Below, piece by piece: positions 1 to 7,243 of a stretch of 10,446 nucleotides of DNA (positions are counted from its first letter, which is position 1; each line of letters begins with the position of its first letter). Under the pieces are notes generated by a model that ran no database searches, had not been told where the DNA came from, and was given only the letters and a program-made list of their open reading frames with translations. The stretch spans positions 1 to 10,446 of the forward strand of contig CABVDH010000039.1 of NCBI GenBank assembly GCA_902497065.1. Direction: 5' to 3'. The stretch comes from an uncultured Collinsella sp. Lineage in GTDB: Bacteria > Actinomycetota > Coriobacteriia > Coriobacteriales > Coriobacteriaceae. Both the position numbers and the translations under genes were made by a program.

Positions 1-12
1 AAGGGGGCAGTG

Positions 13-1074
13 ATGGAGAGGATACTCGGCGTTAATCTCTCTGGCTGGTTTATTCCCGAGCCTTGGGTGACCCCGTCGCTATACGCGGCGACCGGTGCAT
101 CCAATGCGGCCGAGCTGCAGGAGGCCATGGGCACCGCCGCCTATAACGAGCGCATGCGCCGTCATTACGAGACGTTTGTGAGCGAGGATGATTTCCGTCG
201 CATGGCGCAGATCGGCCTCAACGCCGTGCGCCTGCCGGTGCCTTGGTATGCCTTTGGCTCACAGGAGTCCGATGCGTCCTACATCTCGGTTGTCGACTAC
301 ATCGACCGTGCAATTGAGTGGGCTGCCAAGTATGACATCCGCGTGCTGCTTGATCTAGCAACTGTGCCCGGTGGCCAGGGCGATTCCAACGATTCGCCCG
401 CCACGCCAGAGGCTGTTGCCGAGTGGCATTCGTCCACCAACGGTCGTCATGTCGCACTCGACGTGCTCGAGCGCTTGGCCGATCGCTACGGCGAGGCCGA
501 GAGCCTGCTGGGCATTGAGCTGCTGGATACGCCGCAGATGAGTGTCCGCAAGAGCCTCTTCACCATGACGGATGGCATTCCGGCGCACTACCTGCGCAAC
601 TTCTATCGCGATGCCTATGAGCTCGTCCGTTCGTATATGCCCGAGGATAAGATCGTCGTCTTTTCGTCTTCGGGGCATCCCAGCGAGTGGAAGCATTTTA
701 TGCGCGGCGCCAAGTACAAGAACGTCTACATGGACCTTCACCTGTACCATTACCGCGACGAGCATGCGCTCGACATCACGAGCCCCCGCGGGCTGACGAC
801 GGCGATTTCGCGTAACAAGCGCGAGCTTAAAGAAGCGATTTCGACTGGGTTCCCCGTGCTGGTGGGCGAATGGTCGGGCGCGGCGATCTTTGCCAACTCG
901 TCGGTTACGCCCGAGGGCCGCAATGCCTACGAGCGCGTGTTTATCGCCAACCAGCTGGCTTCGTTTGCGCCGGCTGCCGGTTGGTTCTTCCAAACGTGGA
1001 AGACCGAGAAGCGTATTGCAGCATGGGACGCCCGCGCGGCGCTCGGCACGCTCGAGCGTGGCATGATTGAATAG
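13..1074 (+). CDS. GH5-family glycoside hydrolase homologue (exo-beta-1,3-glucanase-like), active site partly degenerate
   Basis: This 353-aa protein has the fold signatures of the GH5 family, closest by eye to yeast-type exo-1,3-beta-glucanases. The N-terminus GVNLSGWFIPEPWVTPSLY matches the family's GVNLGGW...PSL start. Also visible are VRLPVPW (R73), DLHLYHY (H243, Y245), the nucleophile motif VLVGEWSG (E286) and the C-terminal QTWKTEKR (W329). There is no signal peptide, so it should be cytoplasmic and would act, if at all, on imported oligosaccharides or glycosides. The oddity is that the usual LLNEP, whose Glu is the acid/base, reads LLDTP (D172-T173), and the usual DLH reads DLA (A116). 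It may be inactive, or it may use another mechanism. ATG 13 is preferred over GTG 10 because AAGGGGG at 1-7 is then 5 nt away. It ends 6 nt before rsmI, suggesting co-transcription. Family assignment is firm; substrate is unknown. Confidence 0.85.
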   Translation: MERILGVNLSGWFIPEPWVTPSLYAATGASNAAELQEAMGTAAYNERMRRHYETFVSEDDFRRMAQIGLNAVRLPVPWYAFGSQESDASYISVVDYIDRAIEWAAKYDIRVLLDLATVPGGQGDSNDSPATPEAVAEWHSSTNGRHVALDVLERLADRYGEAESLLGIELLDTPQMSVRKSLFTMTDGIPAHYLRNFYRDAYELVRSYMPEDKIVVFSSSGHPSEWKHFMRGAKYKNVYMDLHLYHYRDEHALDITSPRGLTTAISRNKRELKEAISTGFPVLVGEWSGAAIFANSSVTPEGRNAYERVFIANQLASFAPAAGWFFQTWKTEKRIAAWDARAALGTLERGMIE

Positions 1075-1080
1075 GTTGAT

Positions 1081-1959
1081 ATGACGCAAAACAGCGCCCA
1101 TACGGGCAAACTCTATGTGGTCGGCACACCCATCGGCAACCTGGGCGACCTGTCCCCGCGCGTTGGCGAGGCGTTTGCCGCCGCCGATGCCATCTGCTGC
1201 GAAGACACGCGTGTGACGTCAAAGCTGCTGATGCGCCTGGGCATTTCCAAGCCGCTTGTCCGTTGCGACGAGAATGTGATCGCCAGCCGCGCCGCCGGCC
1301 TGGTCGACCGTCTGATGGCGGGGGAGACCCTCGCCTTTGCCTCGGACGCCGGCATGCCGAGCGTGTCCGATCCCGGCCAGGCGCTGGTCGAGGCGGCACG
1401 TGAGGCCGATGTGCCCGTCGAAGTTATTCCCGGACCCTCTGCTTGCGTCACGGCGCTCGTTTCGTCCGGCATTCCCTGCGAGCATTTTTTCTTCGAGGGC
1501 TTTTTGGGCCGAAAGCACGGCGACCGCGTGCGCCGTTTGCAGCGCCTTGCCGTAGTGCCCGGCGCGCTCATCTTCTACGAGTCTCCACATCGCATCGTGG
1601 CGACGCTCGAGGCCGTGGCGGAGGTCTTTCCCCAGCGTGAGGTTGCCGTCTGCCGCGAACTCACCAAGCTGCACGAGGAGGTCTTGCGCGGGCCCGCTGC
1701 CCAGCTCGCCGAGGAGCTGCGTGCTCGCGGCGAGGTAAAGGGCGAGATTGCGCTGGTCATCGCGCCGCCGAGCGAGGACGAGGAGGCCGGTATCGTGCCG
1801 GTTGGCGCCGCGGCAGCGGATTCCGATGAGGCCCTGCGCGAGGATATCCGCGCCGCGCTCGAGGAGGGGGAGCCCGCCTCTGCGGTGGCCAAGCGCTTGT
1901 CTCAGAAGTATTCGCGCCGCAAGCGCGATGTCTATGCCATGGTGCTCGATATGCAATAG
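1081..1959 (+). CDS. rsmI: 16S rRNA (cytidine-1402-2'-O)-methyltransferase RsmI
   Basis: RsmI uses SAM to methylate the 2'-O of C1402 in the decoding centre of 16S rRNA. The 292-aa product has the tetrapyrrole-methylase fold signatures in order: LYVVGTPIGNLGDLSPR (11-27), CEDTR (40-44), SDAGMPSVSDPG (88-99), VIPGPSA, FFFEGFLGRK and YESPHRI (from 166). Length is normal for the family. The C-terminal tail after about residue 225 is Glu/Ala-rich and then basic (KYSRRKRDVY), as expected for an rRNA-binding end. It begins 6 nt after the GH5 gene with only a weak ribosome binding site (AGG at 1074-1076), which suggests translational coupling. No terminator is visible after it; metG's promoter-like sequence starts within about 25 nt of the stop. 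Confidence 0.96.
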   Translation: MTQNSAHTGKLYVVGTPIGNLGDLSPRVGEAFAAADAICCEDTRVTSKLLMRLGISKPLVRCDENVIASRAAGLVDRLMAGETLAFASDAGMPSVSDPGQALVEAAREADVPVEVIPGPSACVTALVSSGIPCEHFFFEGFLGRKHGDRVRRLQRLAVVPGALIFYESPHRIVATLEAVAEVFPQREVAVCRELTKLHEEVLRGPAAQLAEELRARGEVKGEIALVIAPPSEDEEAGIVPVGAAAADSDEALREDIRAALEEGEPASAVAKRLSQKYSRRKRDVYAMVLDMQ

Positions 1960-1983
1960 ATGGAGGATATCCAGCCCTTGCGC

Positions 1984-1989
1984 TAGAAT
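1984..1989 (+). promoter_or_regulatory. Putative -10 box for metG
   Basis: TAGAAT lies 25 nt after the rsmI stop and about 39 nt before the metG ATG. No good TTGACA-like -35 box sits at 16-18 bp upstream, so the call rests on the -10 match and position alone. The leader would be about 30 nt, too short for a T-box riboswitch. Confidence 0.4.
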
Positions 1990-2028
1990 CATCCCCTGTA
2001 TGCAACGTTTTTCTGGAGGACAAACCCC

Positions 2029-3630
2029 ATGGATCAAAGCAAGCCTTCGTTCTTTATCACGACGCCCATCTACTACGTCAACGCCGATCCGCACCTGGGC
2101 ACGGCTTATTCCACCATCATCGCCGACGTCCAGGCTCGCTATCGCCGCTCCGCCGGCTACAACGTCAAGTTCCTGACCGGCATGGACGAGCACGGCGAGA
2201 AGGTCGCCGAGGCCGCAGCCAAGCATGGCATGACGCCGCAGGAGTGGACCGACAGCCAGGCTCCGCACTTCAAGGAGCTTTGGAGCAAGCTCGAGATTTC
2301 CAACGACGACTTCATCCGCACCACCGAGCCGCGCCAGCATCATGCTGTGCAGTACCTGTGGGAGCGCATGAAGGAGTCCGGCTACCTGTATAAGGGCAGC
2401 TACGACGGTTGGTATTGCGTGCCTGACGAGACCTACTTCACTGATACGCAGGTCCAGAAGGGCGACGAGGAGTACGGCAGCGTCGGCCAGCACCTGTGCC
2501 CCGACTGCCACCGTCCGCTTGAGCGCGTGCAGGAGGAGTCCTACTTCTTTAAGCTTTCCGCTTTCCAGGACAAGCTGCTCAAGCTTTACGACGAGCACCC
2601 CGACTTTGTCGAGCCTGCGTTCCGCATGAACGAGGTACGTAGCTTTGTCGAGGGCGGCCTTAATGACCTTTCCGTGAGCCGTACGAGCTTTGACTGGGGC
2701 ATTCAGGTCCCGTTTGACGAGGGTCACGTGACCTACGTGTGGTTCGATGCGCTGCTCAACTATATGACGGCCGTCGGCTACGGTGTCGACACCGACGAGG
2801 CGCGTGCCGAGCTGGCCTATCGCTGGCCCGCGCAGTTCCACATCGTGGGCAAGGACATCATCCGCTTCCACTGCGTCATTTGGCCCGCCATGCTCATGGC
2901 CATCGGCGAGGCCCTGCCCGAGCACGTCTTTGCCCACGGCTTCCTGACCGTGCGCAATGCCGAGACCGGCAAGGCCGAGAAGATGTCCAAGAGCCGCGGC
3001 AACGCCATCGCTCCGCAGGACGTTATCGACATGCTGGGCGTCGAGGGCTATCGCTACTACTTCATGACCGACGTCGTTCCCGGTACCGACGGCGCCATCA
3101 GCTTCGATCGCATGGAGCAGGTCTACAACGCCGACTTGGCCAACAGCTGGGGCAACCTCATCTCGCGTTCGCTCAACATGAGCGGCAAGTACTTTGATGG
3201 TTGCGCGCCCGCCAAGCCCGCATCGTTCGATGCGTTCGACAACCCGCTGGCAAAGATCGCCGATGGTCTGGTCGAGCGCTACATGGCCAAGATGGACGTG
3301 CTCGATTACGGTGGAGCCAAGGACGAGGTCATGGAGCTCATCCACGCCGCCAACCACTACATCGAGGACTCCGAGCCTTGGGCACTTGCCAAGGACGAGG
3401 CCAAGGCTGACGAGCTGGCGTTTGTGATCTACAACCTGCTCGAGGCCATCCGCATTGCCGCTCACCTGCTGATGCCGCTCATGCCCCAGACTTCTGTCGA
3501 GGCTCTGCGCCGTCTGTCTTGTGAGGGCGAGGCCGCGAGCGACGACCTCAAGGGCATTTGCGCTTGGGGCTTGCTTGCCGGCGGTCAGCCCGTCGAGAAG
3601 GGCGATCCGCTGTTCCCGCGTCTGGCGTAG
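2029..3630 (+). CDS. metG: Methionyl-tRNA synthetase (MetRS)
   Basis: MetRS charges tRNA-Met for initiation and elongation. The 533-aa protein is a class I synthetase with the HIGH-type motif HLGT (22-25) in a PIYYVNADPHLGTAYST context and KMSKS at 318-322. The connective-peptide domain contains C157-PD-C160, but the first knuckle reads C130-VP-D133, where many relatives have Cys-x-x-Cys. The anticodon-binding helical domain follows (about 370-510). The short C-terminus has no appended dimerisation/tRNA-binding (EMAP-like) domain. The ATG has a good TGGAGGA ribosome binding site about 10 nt upstream. A strong terminator follows, so metG is probably transcribed alone or as the end of the rsmI unit. 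Confidence 0.98.
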   Translation: MDQSKPSFFITTPIYYVNADPHLGTAYSTIIADVQARYRRSAGYNVKFLTGMDEHGEKVAEAAAKHGMTPQEWTDSQAPHFKELWSKLEISNDDFIRTTEPRQHHAVQYLWERMKESGYLYKGSYDGWYCVPDETYFTDTQVQKGDEEYGSVGQHLCPDCHRPLERVQEESYFFKLSAFQDKLLKLYDEHPDFVEPAFRMNEVRSFVEGGLNDLSVSRTSFDWGIQVPFDEGHVTYVWFDALLNYMTAVGYGVDTDEARAELAYRWPAQFHIVGKDIIRFHCVIWPAMLMAIGEALPEHVFAHGFLTVRNAETGKAEKMSKSRGNAIAPQDVIDMLGVEGYRYYFMTDVVPGTDGAISFDRMEQVYNADLANSWGNLISRSLNMSGKYFDGCAPAKPASFDAFDNPLAKIADGLVERYMAKMDVLDYGGAKDEVMELIHAANHYIEDSEPWALAKDEAKADELAFVIYNLLEAIRIAAHLLMPLMPQTSVEALRRLSCEGEAASDDLKGICAWGLLAGGQPVEKGDPLFPRLA

Positions 3631-3672
3631 AGACCGCGCGAGCGCCATATCGGCAATTTGCTGTTTAGCTGT

Positions 3673-3708
3673 AAGGGCATGGCCGCCACGGTCCATGCCC
3701 TTTTGTTT
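3673..3708 (+). terminator. Rho-independent terminator after metG
   Basis: A perfect 10-bp stem (AAGGGCATGG at 3673-3682 with CCATGCCCTT at 3693-3702) has a 10-nt loop and ends in TTTTGTTT. It lies 43 nt after the metG stop and separates metG from rsmA. Confidence 0.88.
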
Positions 3709-3740
3709 CAAGACGCCGCCATCATGCTAAGGAGGCAACC

Positions 3741-4601
3741 ATGACAACTTCGCCTTTGGCAAACCCCACGGCCACCAGGGAGCTGCTGGAGGAGTTTGGC
3801 CTTGCGACCAAGCATCGCCTGGGCCAGAACTTTCTAATCGACAATCATGTGATCGAGCGTATCTGCGAGCTTGCCGAGTTTGCAGGTGACGAGCGCGTAC
3901 TCGAGGTGGGTCCGGGTTGCGGCACGTTGACACTTGCGTTGCTGCAGGAAGCGGCGTGCGTTACGTCCATTGAGGCCGATCCTGAGCTCGAACCGGTGCT
4001 CGACGCCCACGCCGCCGACTATGCCAACTTCCGCTTTATCATGGGCGACGCGCTCAAGGTGGGTCCGGAGCAGATTGAGCAAGCCGCCGGCGGCGAGCCC
4101 ACGGTATTTGTCGCGAACTTGCCCTATAACGTGGCGGCGACGATCATCCTGCAGTTCTTCCAGACGATGCCTGCGCTCAAGCGCGCCGTCGTCATGGTGC
4201 AAAAGGAGGTTGCCGATCGCATTGCCGCGGTGCCGGGCAACAAGACCTATGGCGGCTATACGGCAAAGCTCGGCCTGTATGCGCAGGTGACGGGTCGCTT
4301 TGAGGTGCCGCCGCGTTGCTTTATGCCGGCGCCACACGTGGACTCGGCCGTCGTGCGTATCGACCGTGTTGACGGCGTGGTGCCCGAAGGACTCGATCGC
4401 GAATTTGTGGCCCGCGTGATTGATGCTGCATTTGCTCAGCGTCGCAAGACCATCCGCAATTCCATGAGCGCCAACGGCTTTGCCAAGGACGTGCTCGATG
4501 CCGCCTTTGAGGCTTGCGGTATCGCACCCACCACGCGCGCCGAGACGCTTGATGTTGCCGACTTTGTCCGCCTGGCCCAGGAGCTAATCCATGATGCCTA
4601 A
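3741..4601 (+). CDS. rsmA: 16S rRNA (A1518/A1519-N6,N6)-dimethyltransferase RsmA (KsgA)
   Basis: RsmA dimethylates two adjacent adenosines in the 3' terminal helix 45 of 16S rRNA, late in small-subunit assembly; its loss classically gives kasugamycin resistance. The 286-aa protein shows HRLGQNFLID near the N-terminus, the SAM-binding loop VLEVGPGCGTLT (E55, G57 onward), the acidic IEADPEL and the catalytic NLPY (126-129). The C-terminal helical domain contains FAQRRKTIRNS, typical of the family. The start is fixed by a perfect AAGGAGG at 3729-3735, 5 nt before ATG. Its end overlaps the tatD start by 11 bp, so the two are translated from one mRNA. The rnmV (RNase M5) gene often found between tatD and rsmA in other Gram-positives is absent here. 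Confidence 0.97.
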   Translation: MTTSPLANPTATRELLEEFGLATKHRLGQNFLIDNHVIERICELAEFAGDERVLEVGPGCGTLTLALLQEAACVTSIEADPELEPVLDAHAADYANFRFIMGDALKVGPEQIEQAAGGEPTVFVANLPYNVAATIILQFFQTMPALKRAVVMVQKEVADRIAAVPGNKTYGGYTAKLGLYAQVTGRFEVPPRCFMPAPHVDSAVVRIDRVDGVVPEGLDREFVARVIDAAFAQRRKTIRNSMSANGFAKDVLDAAFEACGIAPTTRAETLDVADFVRLAQELIHDA

Positions 4602-5508
4602 TGCCGCACGCGTGACGTTTACCAAGAAAAAGAAGACGGTCGCCTGCCCCGTGCCCTTGGCACCGCTTGCCGACACGCATGCGCATCTGCTTTCGTTTTG
4701 GGGCAAAGAAGTGCCCGAGACGCTCGTGCGCGCCAAAGCTGCGGGTGTCGACCTGTTGGTGACGATGTTCGACCCCATCGCTGACAAACGCAGCGTGACG
4801 GACTATAGCGACTGGCTCGTGCGCGAAATTCTGCCGATGCAGGATATCCCGCAGATCAAGTATCTTGCCGGCGTGCATCCGTATGGCGCGCCGGACTATA
4901 CCGACGACGTTCACGCACAGGTCGTTGCCGCACTCGATGACCCCTTATGCGCCGGTATTGGCGAAATCGGCCTGGACTACCATATGGACTATGACGACGA
5001 TATCGCGCCGGCACCCCATAACGTGCAGATTGACTGCATGGCGCGTCAGCTCGAGCTTGCCGTGTGCCGTAACGTGCCGGTGGAGCTGCATCTGCGCCAC
5101 GAGGACACGGACCATGAGCGTACCTCGCACGTGGACGCCTACAACGTGCTTCGTGAGGTGGGCGTGCCCCAGGCCGGTTGTGTGCTGCACTGCTTTGGCG
5201 AGGACCGCGCCACGATGGAGCGCTTTGTGGAGCTGGGCTGCTATATCGCCTATGGTGGTGCGGCTACCTTTAAGCGCAACGACGACGTGCGCGAGGCATT
5301 CGCGGCAACCCCACTCGATCGAATTTTGTTCGAGACGGATTGCCCGTATATGGCTCCGGAGCCCATCCGCGGTCTTGAATGCGAGCCCGCAATGATCTCC
5401 ATTACGGCAAACACGCTGGTCAACGACCGTGTCGATCGTACCGGCGAGGATGCTGAGGCAATCGCGCGAGCAGCTTGGGAAAATGCCTGCAAACTTTTTC
5501 AAAAATAG
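4591..5508 (+). CDS. tatD: TatD-family metal-dependent hydrolase / DNase
   Basis: TatD enzymes are TIM-barrel nucleases of the amidohydrolase superfamily with 3'-5' exonuclease activity on DNA; the precise cellular role varies. Metal ligands are visible: H30-A-H32 (ADTHAH), E125 in GIGEIGLDYH, H167 in VELHLRH, H200 in VLHCFGE and D250 in FETDCPY, followed by MAPEPIRG. At 305 aa it is longer than the usual 255-265 aa. A basic N-terminal extension of about 25 residues (KKKK at 12-15) and extra sequence between the first motif and E125 account for most of this. ATG 4591 lies 7 nt after AGGAG inside the rsmA 3' end, so expression depends on rsmA transcription. The next ATG (4594) is in frame and cannot be excluded as the start. 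Confidence 0.93.
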   Translation: MMPNAARVTFTKKKKTVACPVPLAPLADTHAHLLSFWGKEVPETLVRAKAAGVDLLVTMFDPIADKRSVTDYSDWLVREILPMQDIPQIKYLAGVHPYGAPDYTDDVHAQVVAALDDPLCAGIGEIGLDYHMDYDDDIAPAPHNVQIDCMARQLELAVCRNVPVELHLRHEDTDHERTSHVDAYNVLREVGVPQAGCVLHCFGEDRATMERFVELGCYIAYGGAATFKRNDDVREAFAATPLDRILFETDCPYMAPEPIRGLECEPAMISITANTLVNDRVDRTGEDAEAIARAAWENACKLFQK

Positions 5509-5511
5509 TTC

Positions 5512-5540
5512 TTGCGTTCGCGATGGCGCTCCGTTATTCT
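5512..5540 (+). promoter_or_regulatory. Promoter of tRNA-Leu
   Basis: TTGCGT (5512-5517) and TATTCT (5535-5540) are separated by the ideal 17 bp. The mature tRNA begins 12 nt after the -10 box, giving a very short 5' leader. The -35 box starts 4 nt after the tatD stop. Confidence 0.72.
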
Positions 5541-5551
5541 AATTCCTGCAC

Positions 5552-5638
5552 GCGGGCGTGGCGGAATTGGCAGACGCGTACGGTTCAGGTCCGTATGGGG
5601 GCAACCCCATGAAGGTTCAAGTCCTTTCGCCCGCACCA
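5552..5638 (+). tRNA. tRNA-Leu (anticodon CAG)
   Basis: The acceptor stem GCGGGCG pairs with CGCCCGC. The anticodon stem TACGG/CCGTA encloses the loop TTCAGGT, giving CAG at 5586-5588, which reads CUG. A long variable arm (GGGG/CCCC stem) marks it as a class II tRNA and supports Leu. The T-arm loop is TTCAAGT. The discriminator is A5635 and CCA is encoded (5636-5638). CUG is one of the main Leu codons in the neighbouring genes. Confidence 0.97.
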
Positions 5639-5645
5639 TTGATTG

Positions 5646-5676
5646 AAAAGCTCCCAGCAATGGGGGCTTTTTTGTT
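5646..5676 (+). terminator. Rho-independent terminator after tRNA-Leu
   Basis: A 10-bp stem, AAAAGCTCCC (5646-5655) with GGGGGCTTTT (5662-5671), has one T-G wobble and a 6-nt loop, and runs into TTTTTTGTT. It begins 8 nt after the tRNA CCA, so the tRNA is a self-contained transcription unit. Confidence 0.87.
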
Positions 5677-5716
5677 ATGGGCCTCTTGTTGATGTCACGT
5701 TGCTGCTTCGTGCGGG

Positions 5717-5722
5717 TATCCT
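5717..5722 (+). promoter_or_regulatory. Possible -10 box for the SPFH-rlmH unit
   Basis: TATCCT lies 32 nt before the SPFH start, and TGTCAC (5693-5698) is 18 bp upstream as a weak -35. A promoter is needed in this 5677-5754 gap because the tRNA terminator precedes it, but the boxes are poor. Confidence 0.35.
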
Positions 5723-5754
5723 AGTGCCAACGTGTGCCTATCAGAGGAGAGACC

Positions 5755-6693
5755 ATGCTGTTGTCCGGTATCATCGCCGCCCTTACCAGCCTTTTGATTC
5801 CCATCATCATCCTGTTACTGCTGCTTCCTAACGCCTGCTATGTCGTTGAACAACAGCATGCCGTGATCATCGAGCGTCTGGGCAAGTTTAACCGCATCGT
5901 CAACGCGGGCTTCCACATGAAGGTGCCCGTGATCGACCGCAAGGCCGCTACGGTGAGTCTGCGCACCATGAAAAACGGTTTTGGCATCGACGTTAAGACC
6001 CAGGACAACGTGACCATCGGCCTTGGGGTCTCTGCTCAGTACCACGTGAGCTATGACATGGGCGCCGGCCCGGCAGATTCGGGTATCTACAAGAGCTACT
6101 ACATGCTGCAGGAGCCCGTCGACCAGATGCGTGACTTCATCACCGACGCCCTGCGCTCTTCGATCCCCGTCTACACACTCGATGAGGTCTTTGCCAAGAA
6201 GGATGACATCGCCAAGGATGTCAACGCTACCGTTTCCGAGCAGATGGCCGCCTACGGCTTCACCCTCGTGTCGACGCTCATCACCAAAATCGCACTGCCG
6301 ACCGAGGTTGAGAACTCCATGAACGACATCAACGCTGCCCAGCGCAAGCGCGCTGCGGCACAGGAGCTCGCTGAGGCCGATCGCATCAAGCGCGTCACCG
6401 AGGCGACCGCCGAGGCCGAGGCAATGGAAAAGGCGGGCGAGGGCATCGCCAACCAGCGCAAGGCCATCGCGCTGGGTATCAAAGATTCGCTCGAGATCAT
6501 CCAAGAGACGGGTGTCGGCAATGACGAGGCCAACCAACTGTTCATGTTTACGCAGTGGTCCGAGATGATGACGGAGTTCGCTCGCACGGGTAAAACCTCG
6601 ACGGTCGTGCTGCCGAGCGACTTTTCGCAGTCGGCCTCGATGTTCGAGCAGATGCTGACCGCCAGCAAAGTTCAAAACGATTCGAAGGAGTAG
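5755..6693 (+). CDS. SPFH/Band-7 (stomatin/HIR-like) membrane-anchored protein
   Basis: SPFH proteins form membrane-bound oligomeric scaffolds linked to microdomain organisation and protease control; the exact role here is unknown. The 312-aa product has one N-terminal hydrophobic segment (about residues 4-25) that anchors it. The Band-7 domain follows (VVEQQHAVIIERLGKF to about residue 190), including HMKVPVIDR and QDNVTIGLGVSAQYHV. An Ala/Glu/Lys-rich coiled coil (about 195-245; QELAEADRIKRVTEATAEAE) and a C-terminal oligomerisation region come next. It resembles the hypersensitive-induced-reaction subgroup more than HflK/HflC, and no NfeD or protease partner is adjacent. The start at MLLSG is preferred over an in-frame ATG 21 nt upstream because AGAGGAGA precedes it by about 5 nt. 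It ends 6 nt before rlmH and carries rlmH's ribosome binding site. Confidence 0.9.
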   Translation: MLLSGIIAALTSLLIPIIILLLLLPNACYVVEQQHAVIIERLGKFNRIVNAGFHMKVPVIDRKAATVSLRTMKNGFGIDVKTQDNVTIGLGVSAQYHVSYDMGAGPADSGIYKSYYMLQEPVDQMRDFITDALRSSIPVYTLDEVFAKKDDIAKDVNATVSEQMAAYGFTLVSTLITKIALPTEVENSMNDINAAQRKRAAAQELAEADRIKRVTEATAEAEAMEKAGEGIANQRKAIALGIKDSLEIIQETGVGNDEANQLFMFTQWSEMMTEFARTGKTSTVVLPSDFSQSASMFEQMLTASKVQNDSKE

Positions 6694-6699
6694 ACGCGC

Positions 6700-7170
6700 G
6701 TGAAATACACCGTCGTTTGCGTCGGTAAGCTCAAGGAGCGCTTTTGGAAGGACGCGTGCGCTGAGTACACCAAGCGCCTAGGTGCCTATGCCAAGGTTGA
6801 TATCCGCGAGGTGGCCGATATCGACCCGGCTAAGGCGGGCGGCGTGGATGCCGCGCGCGACAAGGAGGGGGCGGCAATTCTTGCTGCATTGCCGTCTCGA
6901 GCGCATGTGATCCTGCTGGCTATCGAGGGCAAGGAGCGTTCGAGTGAGGAGCTCTCGGCGCGGCTCGACGATCTTATGCTGCGAGGCAGCAGCGACATTG
7001 CCTTTGTAATCGGCGGTTCGGACGGCGTGAGTGATGAGGTACGCGCCCGCGCCGACGAGATGCTCAGCTTTGGACGCATTACCTTGCCGCATAACCTGGC
7101 GCGTGTGGTGCTGCTAGAGCAGATTTACCGTGCCTGCAAGATCAGTCGTGGCGAGCCGTATCACAAATAG
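6700..7170 (+). CDS. rlmH: 23S rRNA (pseudouridine-1915-N3)-methyltransferase RlmH
   Basis: RlmH is a small SPOUT-class enzyme that methylates pseudouridine 1915 in helix 69 of 23S rRNA on assembled 70S ribosomes. The 156-aa length is standard. Diagnostic features are the N-terminal YTVVCVGKLKERFWKDACAEY, the strand VILLAIEGKERSSEELS, the SAM-binding knot loop FVIGGSDGVSDEV (GGSDG at 105-109) and the C-terminal LLEQIYRACKISRGEPYHK, whose YHK end is highly conserved. The start is GTG, fixed by GAAGGAG at 6684-6690 (9 nt spacing) within the end of the SPFH gene. It is probably co-transcribed with that gene. No terminator is visible after it. Confidence 0.97.
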   Translation: MKYTVVCVGKLKERFWKDACAEYTKRLGAYAKVDIREVADIDPAKAGGVDAARDKEGAAILAALPSRAHVILLAIEGKERSSEELSARLDDLMLRGSSDIAFVIGGSDGVSDEVRARADEMLSFGRITLPHNLARVVLLEQIYRACKISRGEPYHK

Positions 7171-7243
7171 GTCGGCAATAGGAAACAATGGCGTGGGACA
7201 ATACCTTTCGTTTTGAGGAATGTGTCTGAAAGGACTATGAGAT

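Noticed and set aside
1219..3711. An 830-codon open frame on the - strand opposite rsmI and metG
   Set aside because: It lies wholly antisense to two firmly identified genes, has no recognisable domain, and is a low-stop-codon artefact of GC-rich codon bias on the other strand.
5639..5754. A 62-codon open frame over the tRNA-Leu terminator and SPFH leader
   Set aside because: It overlaps the terminator and runs into the SPFH gene in another frame, with no ribosome binding site or protein-like composition.
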